From: Chryseobacterium sp. BLS98 | Lineage (GTDB): Bacteria; Bacteroidota; Bacteroidia; Flavobacteriales; Weeksellaceae | Direction of reading: 5' to 3' | Length of the DNA: 64,000 nucleotides | NCBI RefSeq assembly: GCF_001045445.1 | Contig: NZ_LFNF01000003.1 | Span: forward strand, 1-64,000 | Shown here: positions 41,723 through 49,648 of the stretch, piece after piece | How the letters are laid out: every line of letters starts with the position of its first letter | Numbering within the stretch: position 1 is the first letter of the stretch | The notes under the pieces: model-generated | Told to the model about the DNA's origin: nothing | The model's input: only the letters and a program-made list of their open reading frames with translations | Databases searched by the model: none | Translations under genes and position numbers: made by a program

Positions 41723-41774
41723 TTAGGGATCAGGGAAAACATAATAAGGCTAAGCCCTTTTCCCTTATTCCTAA
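41723..41774. repeat. Inverted repeat made of TTAGGGAT-type words
   Basis: Positions 41723-41739 and 41758-41774 are complementary at 15 of 17 positions around an 18-nt loop. GGTTTAGG/GGTTTTAGGG words repeat on the left and CCTTATTCC/CCTAATCCC on the right. It is in the 84-bp gap between rsmD and the DUF3822 gene, and shares its word with the heptamer array at 175-209. Confidence 0.75.
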
Positions 41775-41779
41775 TCCCT

Positions 41780-42496
41780 TTAATTAAGTATAAAATTCTT
41801 ATTAGGAACATTGTCAAAAACAATTCTCATGTTTTTAACGAATTTCTGAAGCTCGGAGATAAAGGTTTCGTTTTCCGTAGTTTCACCGTAAGCGTAGAAA
41901 TTGGTCTCATTAATTCCGAAACCTATTTTGCTTAGCGTAAACATCACGAAATACAGAAAGTCGACTTCAGAGTTTACATCCAGGTTGTTGTATAAAATAA
42001 CCTTCTTATTATCAATGGCGAAAAATTCACATTGGTTATGATATAAATTGATATGGATTTCCTTATTGTTCTTATTATTGATTGAATTCAAAAACTTTTC
42101 TCCGGAGAAATTAAAATGAACCGGAACCGCCAGCTCTTTTATTTTCCTGTAAAAGTTTTTAGGGAATGTATAGTAAAACTGTACCCCGAATTTTTTATTC
42201 ACAGAAAGCATCAATTCCTCTTTTTCCCTATCTGCAGGCGCATTGAAGGCAATCAGTTCAAATCCGGCCTCATGTTCTGAAAATCCTTCAGGCATCAGGG
42301 TGAAATGGTTTAATGCAGAGATCACATGGATTTCATCAAATCTTTGTTTAAGAAGGATTTCGTCCAGCTTTTCTTCAATTAGAGTTTCCGGAGTTTCTTC
42401 AGTAACGAAATAAGACTTTTCTTCCAGGATGCTTTTGTTCCTGGCAATCTGGCAGATTAATCCGTCTTTGGTAAAAAGTAAATTAAGTACGTTCAT
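41780..42496 (-). CDS. DUF3822 family protein
   Basis: A 238-residue cytoplasmic protein of DUF3822, a family restricted as far as I know to Bacteroidota. LNLLFTKDGLICQIARNKSILEEKSYF begins it and FLYFVMFTLSKIGFGINETNFYAYGE is a conserved block near 175-200. The fold is thought to be actin-like ATPase-derived without catalytic residues, but I cannot confirm that here. It commonly sits next to rsmD, as here. Function unknown. Confidence 0.9.
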   Translation of the reverse strand: MNVLNLLFTKDGLICQIARNKSILEEKSYFVTEETPETLIEEKLDEILLKQRFDEIHVISALNHFTLMPEGFSEHEAGFELIAFNAPADREKEELMLSVNKKFGVQFYYTFPKNFYRKIKELAVPVHFNFSGEKFLNSINNKNNKEIHINLYHNQCEFFAIDNKKVILYNNLDVNSEVDFLYFVMFTLSKIGFGINETNFYAYGETTENETFISELQKFVKNMRIVFDNVPNKNFILN

Positions 42497-42509
42497 ATTT
42501 CAATTGCTG

Positions 42510-42517
42510 CAAATTTA
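42510..42517 (-). promoter_or_regulatory. Candidate internal -7 box for DUF3822-rsmD
   Basis: On the minus strand TAAATTTG lies at the very end of the Smr gene, 14 bp before the DUF3822 ATG, allowing transcription of DUF3822-rsmD without the upstream genes. Confidence 0.45.
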
Positions 42518-43009
42518 GTGAAATTCTATCATAACGGCACCCGATTGATGATGAAGTATTTCCTTATTATAAAAATCGATATCTGTCTGGCTTTCCAAAA
42601 CATCCATGACCATTCTCTGCAGCGTTCCGTCACCAATTCCGTGAACGATCTCCAATCTTTTCAGATGATGTTTTCTACAAAAGTCTAAAACTTCCATCAA
42701 CTTTGCCTTTTGAATGAAGAGCCTTTCGAAACTGTCATAATCACCGGGGTTTTTAACCAGATAATGAAAGTGCAGATCTAGGACCATATGATTTTTCTGG
42801 TGCTTTTTGGAAACCACTTTCTTCGGTTCTGCTTTTTTTATTACGCGGATATTTTCATAAAGATCTGCATTTTTCGGAACCAGCTTTTCTTTTGGATACT
42901 GGTAGGTAAACCCATAGCCATCTTTAAAAACAACAATATTTCCGTTCACAGAAGTAATAATTCCGCTTAAATCTTCATCTACCACAGAAACTTTGTCCCC
43001 GATTTTCAT
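42515..43009 (-). CDS. Smr domain protein
   Basis: A 164-residue protein with an N-terminal SH3-like region (KIGDKVSVVDEDLSGIITSVNGNIVVFKDG) and a C-terminal Smr domain (VLDLHFHYL, LEIVHGIGDGTLQRMV). The Smr domain is a small endonuclease or nucleic-acid-binding module; the HGIGDG loop is the active region. There is no MutS part, so it is a stand-alone Smr protein, common in this phylum. It is 29 bp downstream of the phosphoesterase gene and probably co-transcribed. Confidence 0.92.
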   Translation of the reverse strand: MKIGDKVSVVDEDLSGIITSVNGNIVVFKDGYGFTYQYPKEKLVPKNADLYENIRVIKKAEPKKVVSKKHQKNHMVLDLHFHYLVKNPGDYDSFERLFIQKAKLMEVLDFCRKHHLKRLEIVHGIGDGTLQRMVMDVLESQTDIDFYNKEILHHQSGAVMIEFH

Positions 43010-43038
43010 GTATTGTGCTTCTTTGTTGTTGCTTTAAT

Positions 43039-43536
43039 TTAATTTTTCGGTCCCAGCTCAATAATTTCCAGATCCTTTATTTCTTCCCCTTCCACCACGA
43101 AACGCATCATGGTTCTTACCTTATGCCATCCCTGTTTGCCACAGGCTCCCGGATTCAGATGGAGAAGGTTGTTCTTTTGGTCAAACATGGCTTTTAAAAT
43201 ATGAGAATGCCCTGAAATAAACAGCTTAGGTGCTTTTTCAGAAATTTCTTTAAAGGCAAGCGGAGTATATTTCCCGGGATATCCGCCGATGTGGATCATC
43301 AAAACTTCCAGATTTTCACAGAAAAAACGGTTCACTTCAGGAAATTCTGCCCGGATCTTCGCATGGTCTATATTTCCGTAAACCCCTTTTAAAGGTTTTA
43401 TTTTTTCCAGTTCTTCAATAACCTCCATGCTTCCGAAATCACCACAATGCCATATTTCATCAGCCTGGCGGGCATATTCTAAAATCCTATCGTCTATATA
43501 GGAATGGGAATCGGAAAGAAGGAGAATTTTGGTCAT
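43039..43536 (-). CDS. YfcE/MJ0936-type metallophosphoesterase
   Basis: A 165-residue metallophosphoesterase with all binuclear-metal motifs: LLSDSHSY at the start, GDFG, GNIDHAK and a final GHSH (about 116-119). YfcE-type enzymes hydrolyse phosphodiesters; the physiological substrate is unknown. I use the ATG at 43536 because a -7 box lies just upstream at 43555-43562 and the conserved LLSDSH starts there. Leads the Smr-DUF3822-rsmD run. Confidence 0.92.
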   Translation of the reverse strand: MTKILLLSDSHSYIDDRILEYARQADEIWHCGDFGSMEVIEELEKIKPLKGVYGNIDHAKIRAEFPEVNRFFCENLEVLMIHIGGYPGKYTPLAFKEISEKAPKLFISGHSHILKAMFDQKNNLLHLNPGACGKQGWHKVRTMMRFVVEGEEIKDLEIIELGPKN

Positions 43537-43554
43537 GAAAATCTGGGATTTGTG

Positions 43555-43562
43555 CAAATTTA
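43555..43562 (-). promoter_or_regulatory. -7 box of the metallophosphoesterase gene
   Basis: On the minus strand TAAATTTG, ending 19 bp before the ATG at 43536; excludes a start at 43557. Confidence 0.55.
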
Positions 43563-43648
43563 GGAAAGATTTATTTTTAATTAAGATTTAGGTTCCTTTT
43601 TAAATAGACAAAGTTTTAAGACAGAAGCTCTCATCGCCTAATATTTAC

Positions 43649-43656
43649 TAAATTTG
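43649..43656 (+). promoter_or_regulatory. -7 box of the serine hydrolase gene
   Basis: TAAATTTG, exact match, 16 bp before the ATG at 43672; excludes the TTG at 43654. Confidence 0.55.
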
Positions 43657-43671
43657 AAAAAATTAAATAAA

Positions 43672-45216
43672 ATGAAGCAGAAGTTTTCTTTTCTCCTTTT
43701 TCTAGCGGCAGTGGGACTGTTTAATGCCCAGGTTGAAGAAAAAAAACTGGATGAGCTGATCCAGAATACCTTAAAAACTTTCGATGTTCCGGGAATGTCC
43801 GTGGGAATAATAAAAGACGGAAAAGTGATCTATTCCAAAGGATTTGGGCAGCGTTCCTTAGCAACCAAACAGCCGATGGATGATGCTACACTGGTAGGAA
43901 TTGCATCCAATTCAAAAGGGTTTACCTGTACTGCGCTTGCTATTTTAGCAGATGAAGGAAAACTGAACTGGGATGATAAAGTTTCAAAATATATTCCTGA
44001 ATTCCAGATGTATGATCCGTATGTTTCCCAAAATGTAACCATTAAAGACCTTATAACTCATAGAGCCGGATTAGGTTTGGGACAGGGTGATCTGATGTTT
44101 TTCCCCGAAGGCGGGAACCTGTCAGTTAATGATATTGTTCATAACGTAAGGTATCTGAAGCCTGAAAACCCTTTCAGAACTAAACTGGATTATAACAATA
44201 TCATGTTTATTGTAGCCGGAGAAGTAATCCACAGAATTTCCGGTCTTAGCTGGGCAGAATTTATTGAGCAGAGAATCATGAAACCAGTGGGAATGACTTC
44301 CAGCTACGGAAGCTACAACAGGGCAAAAGCAGTAACCAACAAGATCGATGCACATGCCCCTGTAGATGGTAAAGCTGTTGCTGTTCCCCACGACTGGAAT
44401 GAAACCGGAAATGCAGCCGGAGGAATTATGAGTAATATTAAGGATATGACCACGTGGGCTGACTTTCTTTTAAATAATTTCACGACGAAAGACGGGAAAA
44501 AACTGGTTTCGGATAAAAATGTACAGCAGCTGTGGAGTCTGCAGATTCCGGATAGAGTTGCTTTAAAAAATCCTTATGATACAAGTTTCTACGGATATGG
44601 ACTGGGATGGTTTTTAAGTGATGTGAAAGGGCACAAGCAAATCCAGCATACGGGAGGCTTAATTGGAACCGTTACACAATTTACCCTGATTCCGGATATG
44701 AAACTAGGAATCGTAGTACTCACTAACCAGCAGTCCGGAGCGGCGTTTAATACGATCACCAACACGGTGAAAGATTCTTACCTGGGTGTGGCAGACAGAA
44801 ACTGGCTTAAAACATATGGTGAAAGAATGTCAAAAGTAAATGCAGACTTTGATAAACAGAAAAAAGAAGCTTTTGCTAAATCCGAAGCGTTTAAGAAAGA
44901 AAAAAATCTTCAGCCTAAAGCAGAACAATTTGTAGGGAAGTATAATGACCAGTGGTTCGGAGACGTTGAAATTTCTCAACAGGGAAATACATACAGAATT
45001 TCTTGTCAGAATTCTCCAAGACTCAAAGGGGAGCTGCTGCCTTATTCCAATAATTCTTTTATTATTAAATGGGACGACAGAAGCTATGATGCTGATGCTT
45101 ACATTATCTTCAATTATGATGAAAACGGAAAAGCAGAGTCTGCAAAGTTAAAGCCTGTTTCAGATGTTACGGATTTCAGCTTTGATTTTGATGATCTGGA
45201 TCTGAAAAGAAAGTAA
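43672..45216 (+). CDS. Secreted beta-lactamase-like serine hydrolase with DUF3471-type tail
   Basis: A 514-residue exported protein with a signal peptide (FSFLLFLAAVGLFNAQ). The class C beta-lactamase/DD-peptidase fold carries SNSK (catalytic Ser, SxxK), YNN (YxN) and HTGG near residue 335. The last 100 residues resemble DUF3471, a lipocalin-like domain often attached to such esterases. Likely an esterase or D-amino peptidase rather than a resistance enzyme. Monocistronic. Confidence 0.9.
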   Translation: MKQKFSFLLFLAAVGLFNAQVEEKKLDELIQNTLKTFDVPGMSVGIIKDGKVIYSKGFGQRSLATKQPMDDATLVGIASNSKGFTCTALAILADEGKLNWDDKVSKYIPEFQMYDPYVSQNVTIKDLITHRAGLGLGQGDLMFFPEGGNLSVNDIVHNVRYLKPENPFRTKLDYNNIMFIVAGEVIHRISGLSWAEFIEQRIMKPVGMTSSYGSYNRAKAVTNKIDAHAPVDGKAVAVPHDWNETGNAAGGIMSNIKDMTTWADFLLNNFTTKDGKKLVSDKNVQQLWSLQIPDRVALKNPYDTSFYGYGLGWFLSDVKGHKQIQHTGGLIGTVTQFTLIPDMKLGIVVLTNQQSGAAFNTITNTVKDSYLGVADRNWLKTYGERMSKVNADFDKQKKEAFAKSEAFKKEKNLQPKAEQFVGKYNDQWFGDVEISQQGNTYRISCQNSPRLKGELLPYSNNSFIIKWDDRSYDADAYIIFNYDENGKAESAKLKPVSDVTDFSFDFDDLDLKRK

Positions 45217-45249
45217 TGATAGATAAGAAGATTAAAATATTCAATAAGA

Positions 45250-45272
45250 ACGGGCTTTAGCCCGTTTTTTTT
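45250..45272 (+). terminator. Intrinsic terminator with GGGCTTTAGCCC core
   Basis: ACGGGC / GCCCGT (45250-45265) followed by T-run. Its core is the same palindrome as the repeat cluster at 23.2 kb, so a dispersed element may have been adopted as terminator. Confidence 0.8.
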
Positions 45273-45281
45273 ATTAGCAGA

Positions 45282-46166
45282 TTATTTCAAAAGGTTAAAG
45301 TCTTGTTCAGCACGTACAAACTCAGAATTCAGATGCTGCTTTTCAAAGAAATTTTTCAGATCAAGCAAACGTTTTTTATGATCATACAGAAGACTTGAAT
45401 TTAATTTCTGCTGGCAAAGCGAGCATGCTCTTGCAAAATGATAATCTGTTTCGGAAAGGCTATTTGTTCCGTTCATTACACAGTTGGCATTAAGGCAATG
45501 GCTGATCCCGAACATGTGTCCGATCTCATGGGAGCTTATTTTGATTAATCTTTCTAAACTTATATTGAAATTGGAGCTAGACACATGGCAGTCAGAAAAC
45601 CTGTACATTGAAGTTACACCCACACCATCCTCATAAGATGCCTGGCCAAATACATAGTTCCATTCAGGTTTTGGAAAAAGATCTTTTTCTGTAATACCCA
45701 TAAAAACTGTGGCATCATTAGGTTTACGCTTTATCAATATACTGTCCAATATGTAACCTGCCAGAATCTGTTCCTGTCCTTCTGTAGAAATCCTTGTTAC
45801 TGATTTTGGGAAAATGGTGTTAGGTAAAATCGGAAGAATTTTTGTTTCCAGCTGAAAATATGTACTCAAATATTCTCTGGTAAGTTCTATTTCCTTTTTC
45901 TGAAGTTCATTGAATTCTCCAATAGGCTGAAGATAAATCGTATTTTTTCCTGGTCCAGGCTTCATTTTTGTCAGTTTCTGGAAATCATCAAAGGTCTGAA
46001 ACTTTTCATTCCTTGAATATCTCCAGTCACCGGACTTGGCCTTTGGGAGTTTGACATCATTTAAGGCAATAGTTTCAATATACGTCCTCTCTTTTTTGTT
46101 GCATGAAAAAAAGAGTAGAATAGGGAATAGGCATAAAAAAATAGAATTATATTTTCCCAGGTTCAT
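45282..46166 (-). CDS. Archaemetzincin-like lipoprotein metalloprotease
   Basis: A 294-residue zinc protease. HEIGHMFGISHCLNANCVM gives the metzincin helix HExxHxxGxxHC with the extra CxxxxC pair, and ACSLC supplies the second CxxC, the four-Cys signature of archaemetzincins. Typical archaemetzincins are small cytosolic proteins; this one has an N-terminal signal (FLCLFPILLFFSC) and about 100 extra residues, suggesting export and lipid anchoring. I chose the ATG at 46166, which overlaps the end of the sixA-like gene by 20 bp. Confidence 0.88.
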   Translation of the reverse strand: MNLGKYNSIFLCLFPILLFFSCNKKERTYIETIALNDVKLPKAKSGDWRYSRNEKFQTFDDFQKLTKMKPGPGKNTIYLQPIGEFNELQKKEIELTREYLSTYFQLETKILPILPNTIFPKSVTRISTEGQEQILAGYILDSILIKRKPNDATVFMGITEKDLFPKPEWNYVFGQASYEDGVGVTSMYRFSDCHVSSSNFNISLERLIKISSHEIGHMFGISHCLNANCVMNGTNSLSETDYHFARACSLCQQKLNSSLLYDHKKRLLDLKNFFEKQHLNSEFVRAEQDFNLLK

Positions 46167-46623
46167 AAAAGAACAGAAGTTTCTTCTTGGCTCCATCAAA
46201 TTCAGACCATGAATTACAGTCTATTTCAAAACCGGCCACTCCGCAGGTGGGAAAATGAAAAATATCTTCAGAAATGGAATTCGCAAAATTGGAAATTCCG
46301 TTGTTATGAGAAAAAAAAGCTACAGAGCTTACACTGTCATCCAGATCGTAAATTACAGATTCGAAATTTTTTTCGGAAGGGTTATACAGTTTATCTTCTG
46401 TAGAAACTGTAAGCTGGTAAGCCTGGTTAAAAATCTTACAGGTATTCAGGGCACGCACAGCCGGGCTGGAAATAAACTGATCAATAGAAATATTATTGTT
46501 TTTCATGAATCTGGACATGTTCATAGCATCTTTCAATCCTTTATCTGCCAAAGGTCTGTCAAAGTCCTCTGTTTCTTCCGGCCAGTCGCTTTTCGCATGT
46601 CTTACGAGGATGAGTTTCTTCAT
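46147..46623 (-). CDS. sixA: SixA-type phosphohistidine phosphatase
   Basis: A 158-residue histidine phosphatase. KKLILVRHAKSDWPE (2-16) is the RHG-type catalytic motif, the SxPAxRAxxT segment (ISSPAVRALNTC) follows, and FFSHNNGISNFA carries the second His. SixA removes phosphate from phosphohistidine (HPt domains or PTS proteins). ATG at 46623 chosen since the family starts there. It overlaps the protease gene by 20 bp, so the two are co-transcribed. Confidence 0.9.
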   Translation of the reverse strand: MKKLILVRHAKSDWPEETEDFDRPLADKGLKDAMNMSRFMKNNNISIDQFISSPAVRALNTCKIFNQAYQLTVSTEDKLYNPSEKNFESVIYDLDDSVSSVAFFSHNNGISNFANSISEDIFHFPTCGVAGFEIDCNSWSEFDGAKKKLLFFYEPGKI

Positions 46624-46697
46624 ATTTTCGTTTTTTGGAAGATTAAAATTATAAAAAAAATAATGGAATAAAACATGATTTTTATAAAAAAGCTGCG

Positions 46698-46731
46698 TTG
46701 TGAATAAAATCATTAAATTTTACTAAATTTG
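46698..46731 (+). promoter_or_regulatory. Promoter of ruvX-def, predicting a leaderless mRNA
   Basis: TTG (46698-46700), 23 bp, TAAATTTG (46724-46731). The ATG begins at 46739, 8 bp after the box, so transcription starts at or beside the start codon. Confidence 0.55.
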
Positions 46732-46738
46732 CACACTT

Positions 46739-47155
46739 ATGGGACAGATCCTTGCAATAGACTATGGAAAGGCACGCTGCGGCATCGCTGCAACGGATGA
46801 TATGCAGATTATTGCCAGTGCACTGGATACTGTTGAAACACGGTTTTTGATGGAATTTCTCAGAAAATATTTCACCGAAAACAAAGTGGATGATGTGGTA
46901 GTAGGCCTTCCTACAGATTTGAAAGGAAATATATCCGAAATGGAGACCGATATTTTAAAATTCATTGAAGAATTTCAGAAAGAATTTTCCGGTATCACAG
47001 TCCACCGCCTTGATGAAAGATTTACCTCAAAAATGGCTTCTTTTTTTATCTCCCAAAGCGGGAAAAGCAAAAAAAAGAGACAGGAGAAGGGGTTAATAGA
47101 TAAAGTAAGTGCAACGATTATATTGCAGAATTTTTTAGAACAAAGAATAAGATGA
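46739..47155 (+). CDS. ruvX: Holliday junction resolvase-like RuvX (YqgF)
   Basis: A 138-residue RNase H-like protein. LAIDYGKARCGIAATD (4-19) holds the first catalytic Asp, VVVGLPTDLKGNIS the second strand with Asp, and DERFTS a further one. Family members process Holliday junctions or pre-16S rRNA ends. It overlaps def by 4 bp (ATGA), so the two are translationally coupled. Confidence 0.95.
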   Translation: MGQILAIDYGKARCGIAATDDMQIIASALDTVETRFLMEFLRKYFTENKVDDVVVGLPTDLKGNISEMETDILKFIEEFQKEFSGITVHRLDERFTSKMASFFISQSGKSKKKRQEKGLIDKVSATIILQNFLEQRIR

Positions 47156-47724
47156 TTTTACCGATAAGAGCTTTTGGGGATCCTGTTTTGAGAAAAGTAG
47201 GGAAAGATATAGACAAAGATTATCCCGGTTTACAGGAACTTATAGATAATATGTTCGAAACGATGTACAGTGCAAACGGTATCGGGCTGGCAGCACCACA
47301 GATCGGGCTGGACATCCGTCTGTTTGTGATCGATGTGACTCCTCTTGCAGATGACGAAGATTACGAAGACATCAAAGATGAATTGGCTGAGTTCAAAAAA
47401 GTTTTCATCAATGCTAGAATTCTTGAAGAATCCGGCGAAGAATGGAAATTCAATGAAGGATGTCTTTCTATTCCGGATGTAAGAGAAGATGTGAAGAGAA
47501 AAGGAACCATCGTTATTGAATATTATGACGAAAATTTTGTGAAACATACAGAAACTTTTTCCGATATTAGAGCCCGCGTAATTCAACATGAGTATGATCA
47601 TATTGAAGGCGTGCTGTTTACCGATCATCTGAGTGCTTTGAAGAAGAAACTTGTAAAAGGTAAACTGACAAAGATCTCTCAGGGCGATGTAAGCATAAGC
47701 TACAAAATGAGATTTCCAAAATAA
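47152..47724 (+). CDS. def: Peptide deformylase
   Basis: A 190-residue metallo-deformylase removing the formyl group from N-terminal methionine. NGIGLAAPQIG, EGCLSIP and QHEYDHIEG hold the three motifs, with Cys and two His binding iron. Length fits type I. The ATG overlaps the ruvX stop. Confidence 0.97.
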   Translation: MILPIRAFGDPVLRKVGKDIDKDYPGLQELIDNMFETMYSANGIGLAAPQIGLDIRLFVIDVTPLADDEDYEDIKDELAEFKKVFINARILEESGEEWKFNEGCLSIPDVREDVKRKGTIVIEYYDENFVKHTETFSDIRARVIQHEYDHIEGVLFTDHLSALKKKLVKGKLTKISQGDVSISYKMRFPK

Positions 47725-47802
47725 ATTAAACAAGGATTAAAAACAAAATAATAAAAAGCAAAAAGCCCCGTGCCGATTGCAGAATTTACAAAAAATAAAA
47801 TT

Positions 47803-48357
47803 ATGCTGTTAGAAAAAATAATTTCAATTTCCGGAAAGCCAGGACTTTTCAAATTAGTTTCCCAATTAAGAAACGGTTTTATCATTGAAGATGTTACCAC
47901 GAAGAAAAAAGTGAGCATCGGAAACTCCAGCCAGGTGAGTTTATTGGATAATATCGCGATGTTTACGGTTGATAAAGAAGTTCCTTTGTTCGAAGTTTTT
48001 GAAAATATTGCTAAAAATAACGATTACAAAGAAGCGATTTCCCACAAGTCTTCCGATGAGGTTCTGAAAGAATTTATGACAGCTTCTCTTCCTGACTATG
48101 ATACAGAAAGAGTATATGCTTCAGACATCAAAAAACTGGCTCAGTGGTACAACATCCTTCAGAAAGCAGGATATATCACTCCAGAAAGCTTCGTAAAAGC
48201 AGAGCCCGAAACACTGGATGGTGCACAGGAAGAAATAAGCATTGAAAAAGAAGCTCCTAAAAAAGCTCCAAAAGCTGAAAAGCCTGCCGCTCCAAAAGTA
48301 AAAGCTACTTCTGCCGCTAAAGTCGCTCCGAAAAGTACTCATACCAAGAAAGGATAA
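47803..48357 (+). CDS. DUF5606 domain protein
   Basis: A 184-residue cytoplasmic protein. LLEKIISISGKPGLFKLVSQLRNGFIIEDVTTKKK is the DUF5606 opening, known in Bacteroidota; the function is unknown. The C-terminal third is Lys/Ala/Pro-rich and probably disordered. I prefer the ATG at 47803 over a GTG at 47770 because the family starts there. It follows def by 78 bp and ends at a terminator. Confidence 0.88.
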   Translation: MLLEKIISISGKPGLFKLVSQLRNGFIIEDVTTKKKVSIGNSSQVSLLDNIAMFTVDKEVPLFEVFENIAKNNDYKEAISHKSSDEVLKEFMTASLPDYDTERVYASDIKKLAQWYNILQKAGYITPESFVKAEPETLDGAQEEISIEKEAPKKAPKAEKPAAPKVKATSAAKVAPKSTHTKKG

Positions 48358-48378
48358 TTGATCCCGGATTGTTAATAT

Positions 48379-48413
48379 AAAGCCCTGTCAGAAGTTTCTG
48401 GCGGGGCTTTTTT
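48379..48413 (+). terminator. Intrinsic terminator of ruvX-def-DUF5606
   Basis: AAGCCCTGTCAGAA pairs with TTCTGGCGGGGCTT using G-U pairs, followed by T-run to 48413. Confidence 0.8.
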
Positions 48414-48589
48414 AACCGATTTACAATGACCTCGGAAACTGTAGCGTTAAAAAAATAAATTCTGTAAACGTTAAGAAAATTCTATTGTTTGAAGTGCGGG
48501 AGCAATATTGAAATGATTCAGCAATAGTAAATCCGTACAAGTTTTAGAATTTTTAGAGAACAGAACTTATTTTTAGCGGAGGTTTCCAA

Positions 48590-48629
48590 GTCTTGAACTT
48601 TTCGTTCTTTTGTTTCAAGACAAAAGAAC
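48590..48629. repeat. Two overlapping, mutually exclusive inverted repeats
   Basis: GTCTTGAA (48590-48597) pairs with TTCAAGAC (48614-48621), while GTTCTTTTG (48604-48612) pairs with CAAAAGAAC (48621-48629). The two stems share sequence and cannot coexist. Located upstream of, not within, the predicted mazG transcript. Confidence 0.7.
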
Positions 48630-48647
48630 TTAATTAAAGATTTACCC

Positions 48648-48655
48648 TAAATTTG
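48648..48655 (+). promoter_or_regulatory. -7 box TAAATTTG of mazG
   Basis: Exact TAnnTTTG match 21 bp before the ATG at 48677. Confidence 0.55.
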
Positions 48656-48676
48656 CATTACTCGAATTCCTAACTT

Positions 48677-49444
48677 ATGAATACCAGACAAGAAAAACTA
48701 GAAGCTTTCGGAAGATTATTAGATATTATGGACGATCTCCGTGAAAAATGTCCGTGGGATCAGAAACAGACACTGCAATCACTCCGCCATCTGACCCTGG
48801 AAGAAACCTATGAGCTTTCTGATGCCATTCTGCAGGAAGATCTGCAGGAGATCAAAAAAGAGCTTGGTGATGTGCTTCTTCATTTGGTTTTTTATGCTAA
48901 AATTGGTTCTGAAAAGGAAAGTTTCGATATAGCCGATGTCATCAATTCCTTAAACGAAAAACTGATCTTCCGTCATCCGCATATTTACGGGGACACTGAA
49001 GTAAAAGATGAGGAAGAAGTGAAGCAGAACTGGGAAAAGCTGAAGCTGAAAGAAGGAAACAAATCTATTTTGGGTGGTGTTCCGAAAAGTCTTCCAAGTT
49101 TGGTAAAAGCTTACAGGATTCAGGATAAGGTAAAGGGGATCGGTTTTGAATTTCATGATGCGGAAGATGCCTGGAAGAAAGTAGATGAAGAAATCAGGGA
49201 GTTTCATGAAGAAACAGATCCTGTTAGAAAAGAACTGGAGCTGGGAGATGTATTTTTCTCGCTTATCAACTATGCAAGAATTTCGGGACTGAATCCGGAC
49301 TCTGCTCTGGAAAGAACCAACTTAAAATTTATTTCCAGATTCCAGAAAATGGAGGGGCTGGCAGAAGAATCAAATCTAAAGCTGGCTGATTTATCTCTGG
49401 AAGAAATGGATGTATTGTGGGAAAAAGCAAAACTGATGTCCTAA
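48677..49444 (+). CDS. mazG: Nucleoside triphosphate pyrophosphohydrolase MazG
   Basis: A 255-residue MazG with two MazG domains in tandem. CPWDQKQTLQSLRHLTLEETYELSDAI (30-56) and ELGDVLLHLVFYAKI give the EExxE..ExxD helices of the first; DEEIREFHEETDPVRKELELGDVFFSLI repeats them. It hydrolyses (d)NTPs to monophosphates and pyrophosphate. Standard length and likely monocistronic. Confidence 0.96.
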   Translation: MNTRQEKLEAFGRLLDIMDDLREKCPWDQKQTLQSLRHLTLEETYELSDAILQEDLQEIKKELGDVLLHLVFYAKIGSEKESFDIADVINSLNEKLIFRHPHIYGDTEVKDEEEVKQNWEKLKLKEGNKSILGGVPKSLPSLVKAYRIQDKVKGIGFEFHDAEDAWKKVDEEIREFHEETDPVRKELELGDVFFSLINYARISGLNPDSALERTNLKFISRFQKMEGLAEESNLKLADLSLEEMDVLWEKAKLMS

Positions 49445-49648
49445 ACAAAAGTCAGAAACTTCCTGTTGAACCCCTTCAGTGACGGCACTTACATAAGATG
49501 TTTTTTGAATGTACACAGCAGAATATACAAGATTCAGGAAGCTGTATTGGAATAGGTTTTGCAGGGCTCATCATCACAGGATTATTAATACCTTAGAGAA
49601 AAATATCCGGTACTCGTATTTTCAGTATAAAAAATTAAAAAAATAGCT

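Larger units (their letters stand above)
48358..48676. other. 319-nt gene-free stretch
   Basis: Holds the terminator just described, then an AT-rich part without ORFs, a pair of overlapping inverted repeats (48590-48629), and the mazG promoter box (48648-48655). I see nothing else. Confidence 0.75.

Noticed and set aside
42515..43009. Truncated MutS2 because only the Smr part is present
   Set aside because: The N-terminal SH3-like part is a normal feature of stand-alone Smr proteins in this phylum and there is no frameshift or MutS remnant nearby.
43672..45216. Beta-lactamase resistance gene
   Set aside because: The fold and motifs fit the broader serine hydrolase/DD-peptidase group, and the extra C-terminal domain is typical of esterases; resistance is not supported.
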